Below, piece after piece: positions 9,373 through 17,647 of a DNA stretch of 63,919 bases (the first letter of the stretch is position 1; every line of letters starts with the position of its first letter). Source of the stretch: an uncultured Duncaniella sp. (lineage in GTDB: Bacteria > Bacteroidota > Bacteroidia > Bacteroidales > Muribaculaceae); assembly GCA_910586305.1 (NCBI GenBank), contig CAJUGS010000016.1, positions 1-63,919 of the forward strand, read 5' to 3'. The notes beneath the pieces are model-generated. The model was not told the DNA's origin, searched no databases, and saw only the letters and a list, made by a program, of their open reading frames with translations. The translations under genes and the position numbers were made by a program.

Positions 9373-10755
9373 ATGGCACACCGATATTTCCCCCACACTC
9401 CCGACGACATCCGCGAGATGCTCGGGAAGTGTGGCATGGAGACTCTTGACGATCTCTATGCCGATGTCCCCGAAAGCCTCCGGCTCAAGCGCGACTACGA
9501 CCTCCCGCAACAGATGAGTGAAAACAAGGTGAGGGAATACTTCCGTGACCTCGCCGACATGAACCGCCCGCTCACCTGCTTTGCCGGTGCCGGTTTCTAC
9601 GACCACTACTCACCGGCAGTGATTCCGGCCATATTGTCACGCTCGGAGTTTCTGACAGCCTATACGCCATATCAGCCCGAAGTATCGCAAGGCACACTGC
9701 AATACATTTTCGAGTTTCAGACAATGATGTCCGAACTCACCGGACTTCCGGTGTCTAACGCCTCGATGTACGACGGTGCCACCGCACTCGCCGAAGCCAT
9801 GATGATGACCGTGGCTGCATCCAGGAAAAAAGACCGTGTGCTCGTCAGCGCCACCCTCAATCCGGCATGGCGAGAAGTGATAGACACCTATGCCCTATAT
9901 CATGGAGTGAAAATCGACACTGTGCCTGAGGACAACGGCGTGACCGATCTCGCCGCTCTCGGAAATATGCTCGATGGAGCATCAGACATAGCCGGAGTGA
10001 TTCTCCCCACCCCAAACTACTACGGAATACTCGAAGACTACACCGGGGTGGCCGAAATGGTCCACGCTTCAAAGGCGCTACTCGTAATGACAGCTCCAGC
10101 ATCGACACTCGGTGTCATAAAGTCGCCCGGAGAATGGGGGGCCGACATTGCCGCCGGCGAGGCACAGTCGCTCGGTATGCCCATGTCATTCGGCGGTCCC
10201 GGACTCGGATATATGTGCTGCACCAAGGCCTTGATGCGAAAACTCCCAGGACGTATAGTCGGAAAGACAACCGACGCGTCCGGACAACGAGTTTTTGTCC
10301 TCACACTCCAGGCACGCGAGCAGCATATCCGTCGCGACAAAGCCACTTCCAATATCTGTTCCAACCAAGGACTCATGGCACTCTACGCCACCGTGTATCT
10401 GTCGCTCATGGGTCCTCAGGGTCTCCGCGATGTCAACGACCTCTCATCGTCCGGAGCACACTACCTGGCTTCAAGGCTTGTCGAGACAGGAGCATTCGAA
10501 CTCAAATATCCTTCCCGTCCGTTCCTCAACGAGTTTGTACTGCGCTACAATGGCGAGACCTCACTCAAGGACTTCATGGAAGTATCGGCAGCAAGCGGCT
10601 GTCTGGCAGGTGTCATGATTGCCGACGACGAACTCCTTGTGTGCGTCACCGAAAACCGCACAAAGGAAGAAATCGACCGCTACATATGGCGAGCCGAGAC
10701 ATTCTCGAAAGCCCAGACACCTCTGTTCAAATCGGAAAGCGAACAAAATTTTTAA
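9373..10755 (+). CDS. gcvPA: Glycine dehydrogenase (decarboxylating) subunit 1
   Basis: The N-terminal half of the P protein as a separate 460-aa subunit. It begins with the expected YFPHTPDDIREML segment and contains ASMYDGATALAEA and SFGGPGLGYM. It lacks the PLP lysine, which in split systems is on subunit 2, and pairs with gcvPB 12 nt downstream to decarboxylate glycine. Confidence 0.95.
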   Translation: MAHRYFPHTPDDIREMLGKCGMETLDDLYADVPESLRLKRDYDLPQQMSENKVREYFRDLADMNRPLTCFAGAGFYDHYSPAVIPAILSRSEFLTAYTPYQPEVSQGTLQYIFEFQTMMSELTGLPVSNASMYDGATALAEAMMMTVAASRKKDRVLVSATLNPAWREVIDTYALYHGVKIDTVPEDNGVTDLAALGNMLDGASDIAGVILPTPNYYGILEDYTGVAEMVHASKALLVMTAPASTLGVIKSPGEWGADIAAGEAQSLGMPMSFGGPGLGYMCCTKALMRKLPGRIVGKTTDASGQRVFVLTLQAREQHIRRDKATSNICSNQGLMALYATVYLSLMGPQGLRDVNDLSSSGAHYLASRLVETGAFELKYPSRPFLNEFVLRYNGETSLKDFMEVSAASGCLAGVMIADDELLVCVTENRTKEEIDRYIWRAETFSKAQTPLFKSESEQNF

Positions 10756-10767
10756 TTCGAGAAAGCA

Positions 10768-12246
10768 ATGAATAGAAAATATTACGGAAAAGTCATATTC
10801 GAGCTTTCCCGCCCCGGACGCACCGGCTATCACCTCGACTCCAACGGATGCGAGGAACATCTCGCCACTCTTCCCGACAATCTGATGCGCCACTCTCCCC
10901 TTCGTCTTCCGGAAGTGGACGAACCGACAGTCGTGAGACACTATACAAATATGTCGGCCAACAACTTCGGTGTCGACTCGGGCTTCTATCCGCTCGGATC
11001 CTGTACGATGAAGTACAACCCGAAAATCAACGACGAGATGGCGACAATACCCGAATTTGCCAATCTCCATCCACTGCAGCCGGCCGATACAGTGCAGGGT
11101 GCGCTCAAAGCCTACAACGATCTCCAGGCCATGCTCTGCGAGATAGGAGGTATGGCCGAGTTCACGCTCAACCCCTATGCCGGAGCGCATGGCGAACTCA
11201 CCGGCCTCATGGTGATCCGTGCATACCATATGAGCCGGGGCGACCACAACCGCACCAAAGTCATCGTCCCTGATTCTGCCCACGGCACAAATCCCGCGTC
11301 GGCCGCTGTGGCCGGACTCAAGGTCGTGGAGGTAAAATCGCTCCCCGACGGCACCGTCGATATCGAAGCCCTCCGCTCACTTCTCGACGACACAGTGGCA
11401 GCCGTAATGATGACCAATCCCAACACCGTGGGACTCTTCGAATACTCCATACCCGAGATTGCAGACATGGTACACGCTGCCGGCGCTCTCATGTACTACG
11501 ACGGAGCCAACCTCAATCCACTTCTTGGCATCGCACGTCCTGGTGATATGGGATTCGATGTCATGCACATCAATCTCCACAAAACCTTCTCGACACCCCA
11601 CGGAGGCGGCGGACCCGGTTCCGGACCTGTCGGAGTACGAGCCGGATTGGAAAAATTCCTTCCAAACCCGGTGGTTGTGCGTAAAAAACCTGCCGAAGAT
11701 GACTATTTCGCACTTGACTATGAGATAGAGCATCGTGCCGAATCTCTTGGACGCATTTCAGCTTGGCTCGGCAATTTTGCCGTGGAGCTGAGAGCACTCG
11801 CCTACATTCTCTCGCTCGGCAAGGATGGTCTGGCCATGGCTGGATCACTGGCAACTCTCAATGCCAACTACGTGAAAGAATCGCTGCGCGACCTCTACAA
11901 AGTGGCCATCGACCGCGTGTGCAAACACGAGTTTGTGTTTGACGGTCTCATCGACAAGTCAACCGGAGTCACGACTCTCGACGTGGCCAAACGACTGCTC
12001 GACCACGGCTACCATGCTCCCACAATCTATTTCCCGCTACTCTTCCATGAGTCGCTTATGATAGAGCCGACAGAGACAGAGAGCAAGGAGACACTCGACG
12101 AATTCATCGCCGTGATGCGCGACATAGCCCGCGAAGCCACAGAGACACCGGATATCGTGAAAGGCGCACCACACGACTGTCCTGTGAGACGACCCGATGA
12201 CACTTCGGCTGCTCTCAACCCCGTCGTCACCTATTTCGACCTATGA
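10768..12246 (+). CDS. gcvPB: Glycine dehydrogenase (decarboxylating) subunit 2
   Basis: The catalytic half of the P protein, 492 aa. The PLP-binding lysine is Lys272 in the NLHKTFSTPHGGGGPGSGP motif. It forms an alpha2-beta2 enzyme with GcvPA and loads the aminomethyl group onto GcvH. The stop overlaps the lpd start (ATGA). The two-subunit arrangement is usual in Firmicutes and archaea; from memory, Bacteroides has a single-chain GcvP, so the split form may mark this family. Confidence 0.95.
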   Translation: MNRKYYGKVIFELSRPGRTGYHLDSNGCEEHLATLPDNLMRHSPLRLPEVDEPTVVRHYTNMSANNFGVDSGFYPLGSCTMKYNPKINDEMATIPEFANLHPLQPADTVQGALKAYNDLQAMLCEIGGMAEFTLNPYAGAHGELTGLMVIRAYHMSRGDHNRTKVIVPDSAHGTNPASAAVAGLKVVEVKSLPDGTVDIEALRSLLDDTVAAVMMTNPNTVGLFEYSIPEIADMVHAAGALMYYDGANLNPLLGIARPGDMGFDVMHINLHKTFSTPHGGGGPGSGPVGVRAGLEKFLPNPVVVRKKPAEDDYFALDYEIEHRAESLGRISAWLGNFAVELRALAYILSLGKDGLAMAGSLATLNANYVKESLRDLYKVAIDRVCKHEFVFDGLIDKSTGVTTLDVAKRLLDHGYHAPTIYFPLLFHESLMIEPTETESKETLDEFIAVMRDIAREATETPDIVKGAPHDCPVRRPDDTSAALNPVVTYFDL

Positions 12247-13577
12247 ACACATCCGATCTTCTGATAATAGGAGCCGGCCCCGGCGGATACGAGACCGCCG
12301 TCAAGGCCGCAGCCCGAGGCCTCAGCGTCACGCTCATTGAGCGTGACGAGGCCGGCGGCACCTGCCTCAACCGAGGATGCATACCCACAAAAACACTATG
12401 CCGTTCGGCCGAGGTGATGCTCACGGCGCGGAAGGCAGCCGAATTTGGAGTCTGTATCAACGCCCCTGAAGTTGATTTCTCCGTCGTAGCAGCCAGAAAA
12501 GACACTGTGGTGGCCGAGCTTCGGTCAGGCGTGGAAACACTTCTGACCGGAGTCAATGTTGTCCGTGGAGAGGCACGTTTTATCTCACCCTCCGAGGTCG
12601 AGGCTGCCGGAGAGCTCTACACTGCCGCTCGCATCATAGTCGCCACCGGTTCAGCTCCGTCACGCCTGCCGGTTGTCGGTGCCGAATATGCACTGACAAG
12701 CGACGAATTCCTCTCGCTCGACACTCTCCCCGAGTCTGTGATTATCATTGGCGGAGGTGTCATTGGCCTCGAGTTTGCCTCCATTATGGACGCATTCGGA
12801 GTCGCAGTGACTGTCATAGAGTTCTGTAAGGAAATACTTCCACCATTTGACTCGGAAGTGGCCAAACGCCTGCGTATGGCCCTGAAGAAACGTGGCATCA
12901 GCATCATAACCGACGCCCGAGTTACTTCAATCGAGAAAGACGGAAAGGTAACCTACGAAAACAAGGGAAAAGAGAAACAGGCCCAAGCTGAATGTGTGCT
13001 CATGGCTGTCGGACGACGTCCTGTCATTCCGGCCGGACTTGTAGAAGCAGGTGCTATGCTTGACCGCGGATTCCTAAAGGTCGACGACTGTATGAAACTG
13101 CAATGGTCTGCCGAAGCCGCTCCCGCCTCAGCTGAATTATACGCCATCGGCGATGTCAACGGCCGCTGTATGCTTGCCCACGCCGCAACAGCCCAGGGTG
13201 ACATAGTGCTTGGCGAGAAACGAGACCTCGGCACAGTGCCGTCAGCAGTATTCACTATGCCGGAATGTGCCATGGTCGGACTCACCGAGGAGCAGTGCAA
13301 GGAGCGCGGACTCAATGTCCGGATCGGGAAATCCACATTCCGTGCCAACGGCAAAGCCCTCGCCATGGGAGAAACCGACGGACTTGTCAAAACAATCACC
13401 GATGTCGACACCGGCCTTCTGCTCGGATGCCATATCTGTGGCCCGCACGCAGCCGATCTTGTTGCCGAAGCTGCCTTGGCTATCAGCTGTAAATTGCCGA
13501 CGACATCAATAGCTGACACTATCCACTCCCACCCCACACTTTCCGAAACTCTTCCTTCGGCAATCGAAAGTATGTAA
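12243..13577 (+). CDS. lpdA: Dihydrolipoyl dehydrogenase (L protein)
   Basis: An FAD/NAD disulfide oxidoreductase that reoxidises dihydrolipoyl-GcvH. It has the N-terminal FAD fold GAGPGGY, the redox disulfide Cys41/Cys46 in GGTCLNRGC, the NAD-site GGGVIGLE, and the C-terminal HSHPTLSE with the catalytic His. At 444 aa it is slightly shorter than the usual 460-475. It is the last gene of the unit; two hairpins follow. Confidence 0.94.
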   Translation: MNTSDLLIIGAGPGGYETAVKAAARGLSVTLIERDEAGGTCLNRGCIPTKTLCRSAEVMLTARKAAEFGVCINAPEVDFSVVAARKDTVVAELRSGVETLLTGVNVVRGEARFISPSEVEAAGELYTAARIIVATGSAPSRLPVVGAEYALTSDEFLSLDTLPESVIIIGGGVIGLEFASIMDAFGVAVTVIEFCKEILPPFDSEVAKRLRMALKKRGISIITDARVTSIEKDGKVTYENKGKEKQAQAECVLMAVGRRPVIPAGLVEAGAMLDRGFLKVDDCMKLQWSAEAAPASAELYAIGDVNGRCMLAHAATAQGDIVLGEKRDLGTVPSAVFTMPECAMVGLTEEQCKERGLNVRIGKSTFRANGKALAMGETDGLVKTITDVDTGLLLGCHICGPHAADLVAEAALAISCKLPTTSIADTIHSHPTLSETLPSAIESM

Positions 13578-13602
13578 ATCAGAATCGAAAATACATCTTT
13601 AT

Positions 13603-13650
13603 TTTTTTAGCGGGTGTCTGACTATTTTAGTCGGACATCCGCTAAAAACT
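13603..13650 (+). terminator. Terminator after lpd
   Basis: A long stem formed by TTTTTAGCGGnTGTC...GACnTCCGCTAAAAA around 13605-13648, with U-rich and A-rich flanks, so it could work in both orientations. It ends the lplA-lpd transcript. Confidence 0.7.
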
Positions 13651-13653
13651 AAA

Positions 13654-13686
13654 CAGGGACTGTCTCACGACAATCCCTGCTTGCTT
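13654..13686 (+). terminator. Second hairpin after lpd
   Basis: An 11-bp stem with one mismatch (13654-13664 pairs with 13669-13679) and a 4-nt loop, followed by CTTGCTTT. It is either a back-up terminator or the leader of the small ORF at 13712. Confidence 0.4.
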
Positions 13687-13711
13687 TAAACCTTTATCTT
13701 AATCTAATACT

Positions 13712-13792
13712 ATGAAAAACACACACGCAAAAATAATTATATTAATTGTGTTTTTCACAATACAGATTTACTATTTAATGTTTTTTAACTAA
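13712..13792 (+). CDS. Possible 26-aa hydrophobic peptide
   Basis: ATG at 13712 opens a 26-codon frame with basic N-terminal residues followed by an unbroken hydrophobic, Ile/Phe/Tyr-rich stretch, i.e. one membrane helix. The bases just before it (CTTTATCTTAATCTAATACT) resemble the AT-rich leaders of Bacteroidales genes. It could be a real membrane microprotein, or the signal-peptide remnant of a lost gene. The rest of 13578-13930 is AT-rich and holds only the two hairpins. Confidence 0.25.
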   Translation: MKNTHAKIIILIVFFTIQIYYLMFFN

Positions 13793-13930
13793 ATTTCTTT
13801 TCGTCTGCGACATTTCATCTTCTTCCAACTCACAATTAAACCAAAAGAATTATTTTTCATTCCCGGTGAAACCGCATCTTCCATAACTTTTGTTCTTTTC
13901 CGATTGTTATTATTGTAAACATCGCCTGTT

Positions 13931-14158
13931 ATGAAACGCAAAAATCTCATATTGGCTGTGGCCGTTTCATCCCTCGCTTTAGGTCTTGGAAGTTGCGTCG
14001 GATTCGGATGGTCTGTTGCTTCCGACCCATACTGTGGCCCCGACGTAGGAATATATGTCGACGGAGGCTCTTACTACAATCCCGGACCGCCGCCTCCGAG
14101 ACCACTTCCTCCGAGACCGACCCCCTGGGGCGGCCCCGGATGGCCGGGCCCATGGTGA
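13931..14158 (+). CDS. Small proline/glycine-rich lipoprotein
   Basis: A 75-aa protein with a type II signal peptide (lipobox LGSC, Cys22), then a 30-residue mature segment and a tail dominated by Pro, Gly and Trp (repeats of PPRP/PPRPT and WGGPGWPGPW). Such tails are usually extended and may pack against peptidoglycan or the outer membrane. I recognise no named family. It sits alone between lpd and mdh. Confidence 0.65.
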   Translation: MKRKNLILAVAVSSLALGLGSCVGFGWSVASDPYCGPDVGIYVDGGSYYNPGPPPPRPLPPRPTPWGGPGWPGPW

Positions 14159-14183
14159 GCTTTTTAACACTTAATTATATCGC

Positions 14184-14204
14184 GCACGCGAACTATCCGC
14201 GTGC
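14184..14204 (+). terminator. GC-rich hairpin before mdh
   Basis: GCACGCG, a 7-nt loop, CGCGTGC. No U-run follows, so it is either a weak terminator for the small lipoprotein gene or a structure in the mdh leader. Confidence 0.35.
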
Positions 14205-14275
14205 CACATACGTTATACAGATATAATGAGATTCTACTAAAACAACATATCTAATAAAAGAAACACAACAAGAAA

Positions 14276-15274
14276 ATGGATTTTCTTTCAAACGAAAAAC
14301 TCGTGATTGTCGGCGCTGCCGGCATGATTGGCTCAAATATGGCTCAGACAGCAGCCATGATGCATCTTACTCCTAATATCTGTCTCTACGATACCTATGC
14401 TCCCGGGCTTGAAGGAGTGGCCGAAGAGATGCTGCACTGTGGATTCGAAGGTCTCAACCTCACATACACATCAGACATCAAGGAAGCATTCAAGGATGCC
14501 GCATATGTGGTAAGTTCCGGCGGTGCAGCCCGTAAAGCCGGCATGACCCGAGAGGACCTTCTTCGCGGCAACGCAGAGATTGCCGAACAGCTTGGCAAGG
14601 ACATCAAAGCCTATTGTCCTAATGTGAAGCACGTGGTGGTCGTATTCAACCCCGCTGACATCACAGGCCTTGTCACCCTCATCTATTCAGGTCTAAAGCC
14701 TTCACAGGTTTCCACCCTCGCCGCTCTCGACAGCACCCGTCTCCGCAGCGAACTGGCCAAATACTTCCACATCCCCGCCGACAAGATTGTCAACTCCCGC
14801 ACATATGGCGGACATGGTGAGCAGATGGCGGTATACGCCTCCACCACAATTGTCGACGGACAGCCTCTCTCTGAAATCATAGGCACCAAGGCACTTCCCG
14901 AACAGGAATGGGAACAGATGAAGCAGCGTGTCATACAGGGCGGCAAGAACATCATTGACCTTCGTGGACGCTCCTCATTCCAGAGCCCGGCCTATCTCTC
15001 TATCGAGATGGTAGCCGCAGCGATGGGAGGCAAAAAATTCAACTGGCCTGTGGGCACATATGTCAACAACGACGACTACAAGCACATCATGATGGCTATG
15101 GAGACTACCGTCGACAAGAACGGTGTCACCGTTCATAAGGTTGACGGAACTCCCGAGGAGAAGAAGGAACTCGATCAGAGCTACCACCACCTCTGCAAGC
15201 TGCGTGACGAGGTAATCTCGCTCGGCATAATTCCGCCCATTGACGAGTGGAAGAGCATCAACCCCAATCTTTAA
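14276..15274 (+). CDS. mdh: Malate dehydrogenase
   Basis: An NAD-dependent enzyme interconverting malate and oxaloacetate. In Bacteroidales it acts in the reductive, fumarate-forming branch that leads to succinate and propionate. The Rossmann start is VGAAGMIGSN. The substrate-binding arginines fall in the ARKAGMTRED loop and in STRLRSELA, and the catalytic His is in GGHGE. Full length at 332 aa. Monocistronic, with a strong terminator 20 bp after the stop. Confidence 0.93.
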   Translation: MDFLSNEKLVIVGAAGMIGSNMAQTAAMMHLTPNICLYDTYAPGLEGVAEEMLHCGFEGLNLTYTSDIKEAFKDAAYVVSSGGAARKAGMTREDLLRGNAEIAEQLGKDIKAYCPNVKHVVVVFNPADITGLVTLIYSGLKPSQVSTLAALDSTRLRSELAKYFHIPADKIVNSRTYGGHGEQMAVYASTTIVDGQPLSEIIGTKALPEQEWEQMKQRVIQGGKNIIDLRGRSSFQSPAYLSIEMVAAAMGGKKFNWPVGTYVNNDDYKHIMMAMETTVDKNGVTVHKVDGTPEEKKELDQSYHHLCKLRDEVISLGIIPPIDEWKSINPNL

Positions 15275-15295
15275 CAAGACATAAGGTAAACTGAT

Positions 15296-15338
15296 ATGAG
15301 GTGCATCGGCTCGCAGTCGATGCACCTCATCTTTTTTT
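15296..15338 (+). terminator. Terminator after mdh
   Basis: A 13-bp perfect stem (ATGAGGTGCATCG pairs with its complement) with a 9-nt loop, followed by CTTTTTTT. Confidence 0.9.
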
Positions 15339-15374
15339 GCTTTTTTTATAGATTGTGGCTAACTTTGTGATGTC

Positions 15375-16712
15375 ATGAATACCGAAATCACCCACCACTC
15401 CAGACTCTCCACCGCCACAATGCTCAAAGTGGCCGAGGGAGCTGCCACACCCTATACACTCATACGTCTCACCGACGACATTCCGTGCATATCCCCATCA
15501 TCGCTCCATCGATGGGAGACAGTAATGGAGATGAGCGGAGCGTCGTTCTCCTATTCCGACTATATCGATGCCGGACAACAGGAAAGAAGACTCATTGATT
15601 ACCAGGAAGGCTCCGTTAGAGATGACTTCGACTTCGGGCCGGCTGTGCTCGTGCGCACCGACCTGCTAAAATCGATATGTTGTAACGGCGAATTTGCCGG
15701 CAAAGACTATGCGAGTGCCGGGTGGTATGATCTTCGCCTGTCCCTTTCGCGCCACAGTCTTCCGCTCCACATACCCGAATTTCTCTACTCCGTCTCGACT
15801 AAAACTGAAAACAACAACAGCGAAGAGGCCCATTTCGCATACGTGGACCCACGCAATCGCTCCTCACAGATAGAAATGGAACGGGCGGCAACCGAACACA
15901 TTGAAAAAATCGGAGCTTTGGTCACACCGTCACAACGTGTGGATGCAGATATATGCCAAGGAGAATTCCCGGTAGAGGCTTCGGTCATCATTCCTGTCAG
16001 AAACCGTGCACGCACAGTGGCCGACGCCGTCAATTCAGCCTTGTCGCAGACAACCGATTTCCAATTCAACATCATTGTAGTCGATAACCGCTCGACCGAC
16101 GGTACCTCCGACATACTCACAGAAATTGCATCAAAAGACCGGCGACTGAAAATAATATCCACATCCGATATGCCCGGAACAGCCCCCGGTATAGGAGGAT
16201 GCTGGAATATAGCATTGAACTCACCGGAATGCGGACGATTTGCCATACAGCTCGACAGTGACGACCTTTACAGTTCGCCACTGACACTGCAAAAAATAAT
16301 TGATAAATTCCGTGCCGAGAACTGCGCTATAGTAATCGGCTCATACACTCTCACCGACATCAATGGCAACATACTGCCGCCCGGACTTATCGACCATGCG
16401 GAGTGGACCGACGGCAACGGTGCAAACAACGCTCTTCGCATCAACGGTCTCGGAGCGCCAAGAGCCTTCTTCACTCCCGTGGCCCGAGCCATAGGATTTC
16501 CCGACACCTGCTACGGAGAAGACTACGCCATGGGGCTTGCCATCTCACGACGTCACCACATAGGACGAATATACGAGTCGCTCTATTTATGTCGCAGATG
16601 GGAAGACAATACCGACCATTCCCTCTCGCCCGAACGTATAAACCGAAATAATCACTACAAGGATTTCCTTCGCACCATCGAGTTGAACGAGCGAAAAAAA
16701 ATGAATCGATGA
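15375..16712 (+). CDS. Glycosyltransferase family 2 protein with an extra half GT-A domain
   Basis: Residues ~200-430 form a full GT-A domain: SVIIPVRNRARTV opens it, DNRSTDGT is the nucleotide loop, and QLDSDD is the metal-binding DxD equivalent. Residues ~20-180 resemble only the acceptor half of a second GT2 domain (LIRLTDD..., DFDFGPAVLVRTD, GWYDLRLSLSR) without its nucleotide-binding half. No signal peptide or membrane helix is seen, so it acts in the cytoplasm or at the inner membrane face. It overlaps the DUF4922 gene by 4 nt and starts a seven-gene run. The sugar donor and acceptor cannot be read from sequence. Confidence 0.82.
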   Translation: MNTEITHHSRLSTATMLKVAEGAATPYTLIRLTDDIPCISPSSLHRWETVMEMSGASFSYSDYIDAGQQERRLIDYQEGSVRDDFDFGPAVLVRTDLLKSICCNGEFAGKDYASAGWYDLRLSLSRHSLPLHIPEFLYSVSTKTENNNSEEAHFAYVDPRNRSSQIEMERAATEHIEKIGALVTPSQRVDADICQGEFPVEASVIIPVRNRARTVADAVNSALSQTTDFQFNIIVVDNRSTDGTSDILTEIASKDRRLKIISTSDMPGTAPGIGGCWNIALNSPECGRFAIQLDSDDLYSSPLTLQKIIDKFRAENCAIVIGSYTLTDINGNILPPGLIDHAEWTDGNGANNALRINGLGAPRAFFTPVARAIGFPDTCYGEDYAMGLAISRRHHIGRIYESLYLCRRWEDNTDHSLSPERINRNNHYKDFLRTIELNERKKMNR

Positions 16713-17647
16713 AAATCACACCACAATTCACCAAATCGTTTTTTACCACACAACTCGAGGTATGGCCTTTAGCAAGTATCAACTACACCATACTTGAGAC
16801 AGCCTTGGGAAATGAATCAGAGATAATATTCGAGAATCAATCCTGGATTGCTGACAAATTTGTCGTAAGCTATCGCAAAGGTTCTCTGACAGCCGATCCA
16901 AAAGCTGCGCTCATGGGGGAAAGGCCTTGTTTTCTGTGCGGGAAATCACGTCCGTCAGAACAGTTGAAACTGGAATGGAATGACTACGATATACTTGTCA
17001 ACCCATACCCCATAAGCGTTCCTCATTTCACAATAGCGCATAAGGAGCACATCCCACAGCGCATAGACGGACACATATCGGAGATGGCCAGTATGACAAG
17101 CCTCTTCGATAATTGCGGACTATTCTACAACGGACCGCTCTGTGGCGCATCGGCTCCCGACCACCTGCATTTCCAGGCCTTCGACCTGCACAATTTCAAA
17201 AACCTGCTACCCTCACTCAAGAATGGCACCGTCATATACCGTCATGGCGGAAGTCGTATAATTGTCCCTGCGTCCAATCTCACTGCTGTGCCGTTCATAC
17301 TCATTGATGTGGCTGAAGACAGCGACATACCGGCCCTTTTCGACAGGGTGGTCTCGGCACTCCCTTCGGCCGATCCAGAACCTATGATGAACATAGCAGC
17401 TATCAGACATGAATCACATACACTGATAGCCGTCTTTCCGCGACACAAACATCGTCCCGCCTGCTACGGCTCGGGCGAGGGACAGCTCCTTGTCAGTCCG
17501 GCCACAGCGGAAATGCTCGGAACATTCCCGTGCGCAAGCCAAAAAGAGTTTGAGGCACTTGACGAAGAGACAATCAGAAAAATCTACGGAGAAGTGTGCG
17601 TAAACCCTGAGGTCTTTGATGAAATCATAGAAAAAATATCACAATGA
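16709..17647 (+). CDS. DUF4922 protein, GalT/HIT-like nucleotidyltransferase or phosphorylase
   Basis: A 312-aa protein with a putative zinc pair CFLC near residue 72 and a histidine triad-type motif, DHLHFQAF, near residue 152, preceded by NPYPISVPHFTIAHK. This arrangement matches the GalT / GDP-hexose phosphorylase branch of the HIT superfamily, whose members transfer or phosphorolyse nucleotide sugars through the central His. It overlaps both neighbours by 4 nt, so it is translated with the glycosyltransferase and the SpoIID protein. I infer a role in activating or recycling a sugar phosphate; the substrate is unknown. Confidence 0.72.
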   Translation: MKITPQFTKSFFTTQLEVWPLASINYTILETALGNESEIIFENQSWIADKFVVSYRKGSLTADPKAALMGERPCFLCGKSRPSEQLKLEWNDYDILVNPYPISVPHFTIAHKEHIPQRIDGHISEMASMTSLFDNCGLFYNGPLCGASAPDHLHFQAFDLHNFKNLLPSLKNGTVIYRHGGSRIIVPASNLTAVPFILIDVAEDSDIPALFDRVVSALPSADPEPMMNIAAIRHESHTLIAVFPRHKHRPACYGSGEGQLLVSPATAEMLGTFPCASQKEFEALDEETIRKIYGEVCVNPEVFDEIIEKISQ

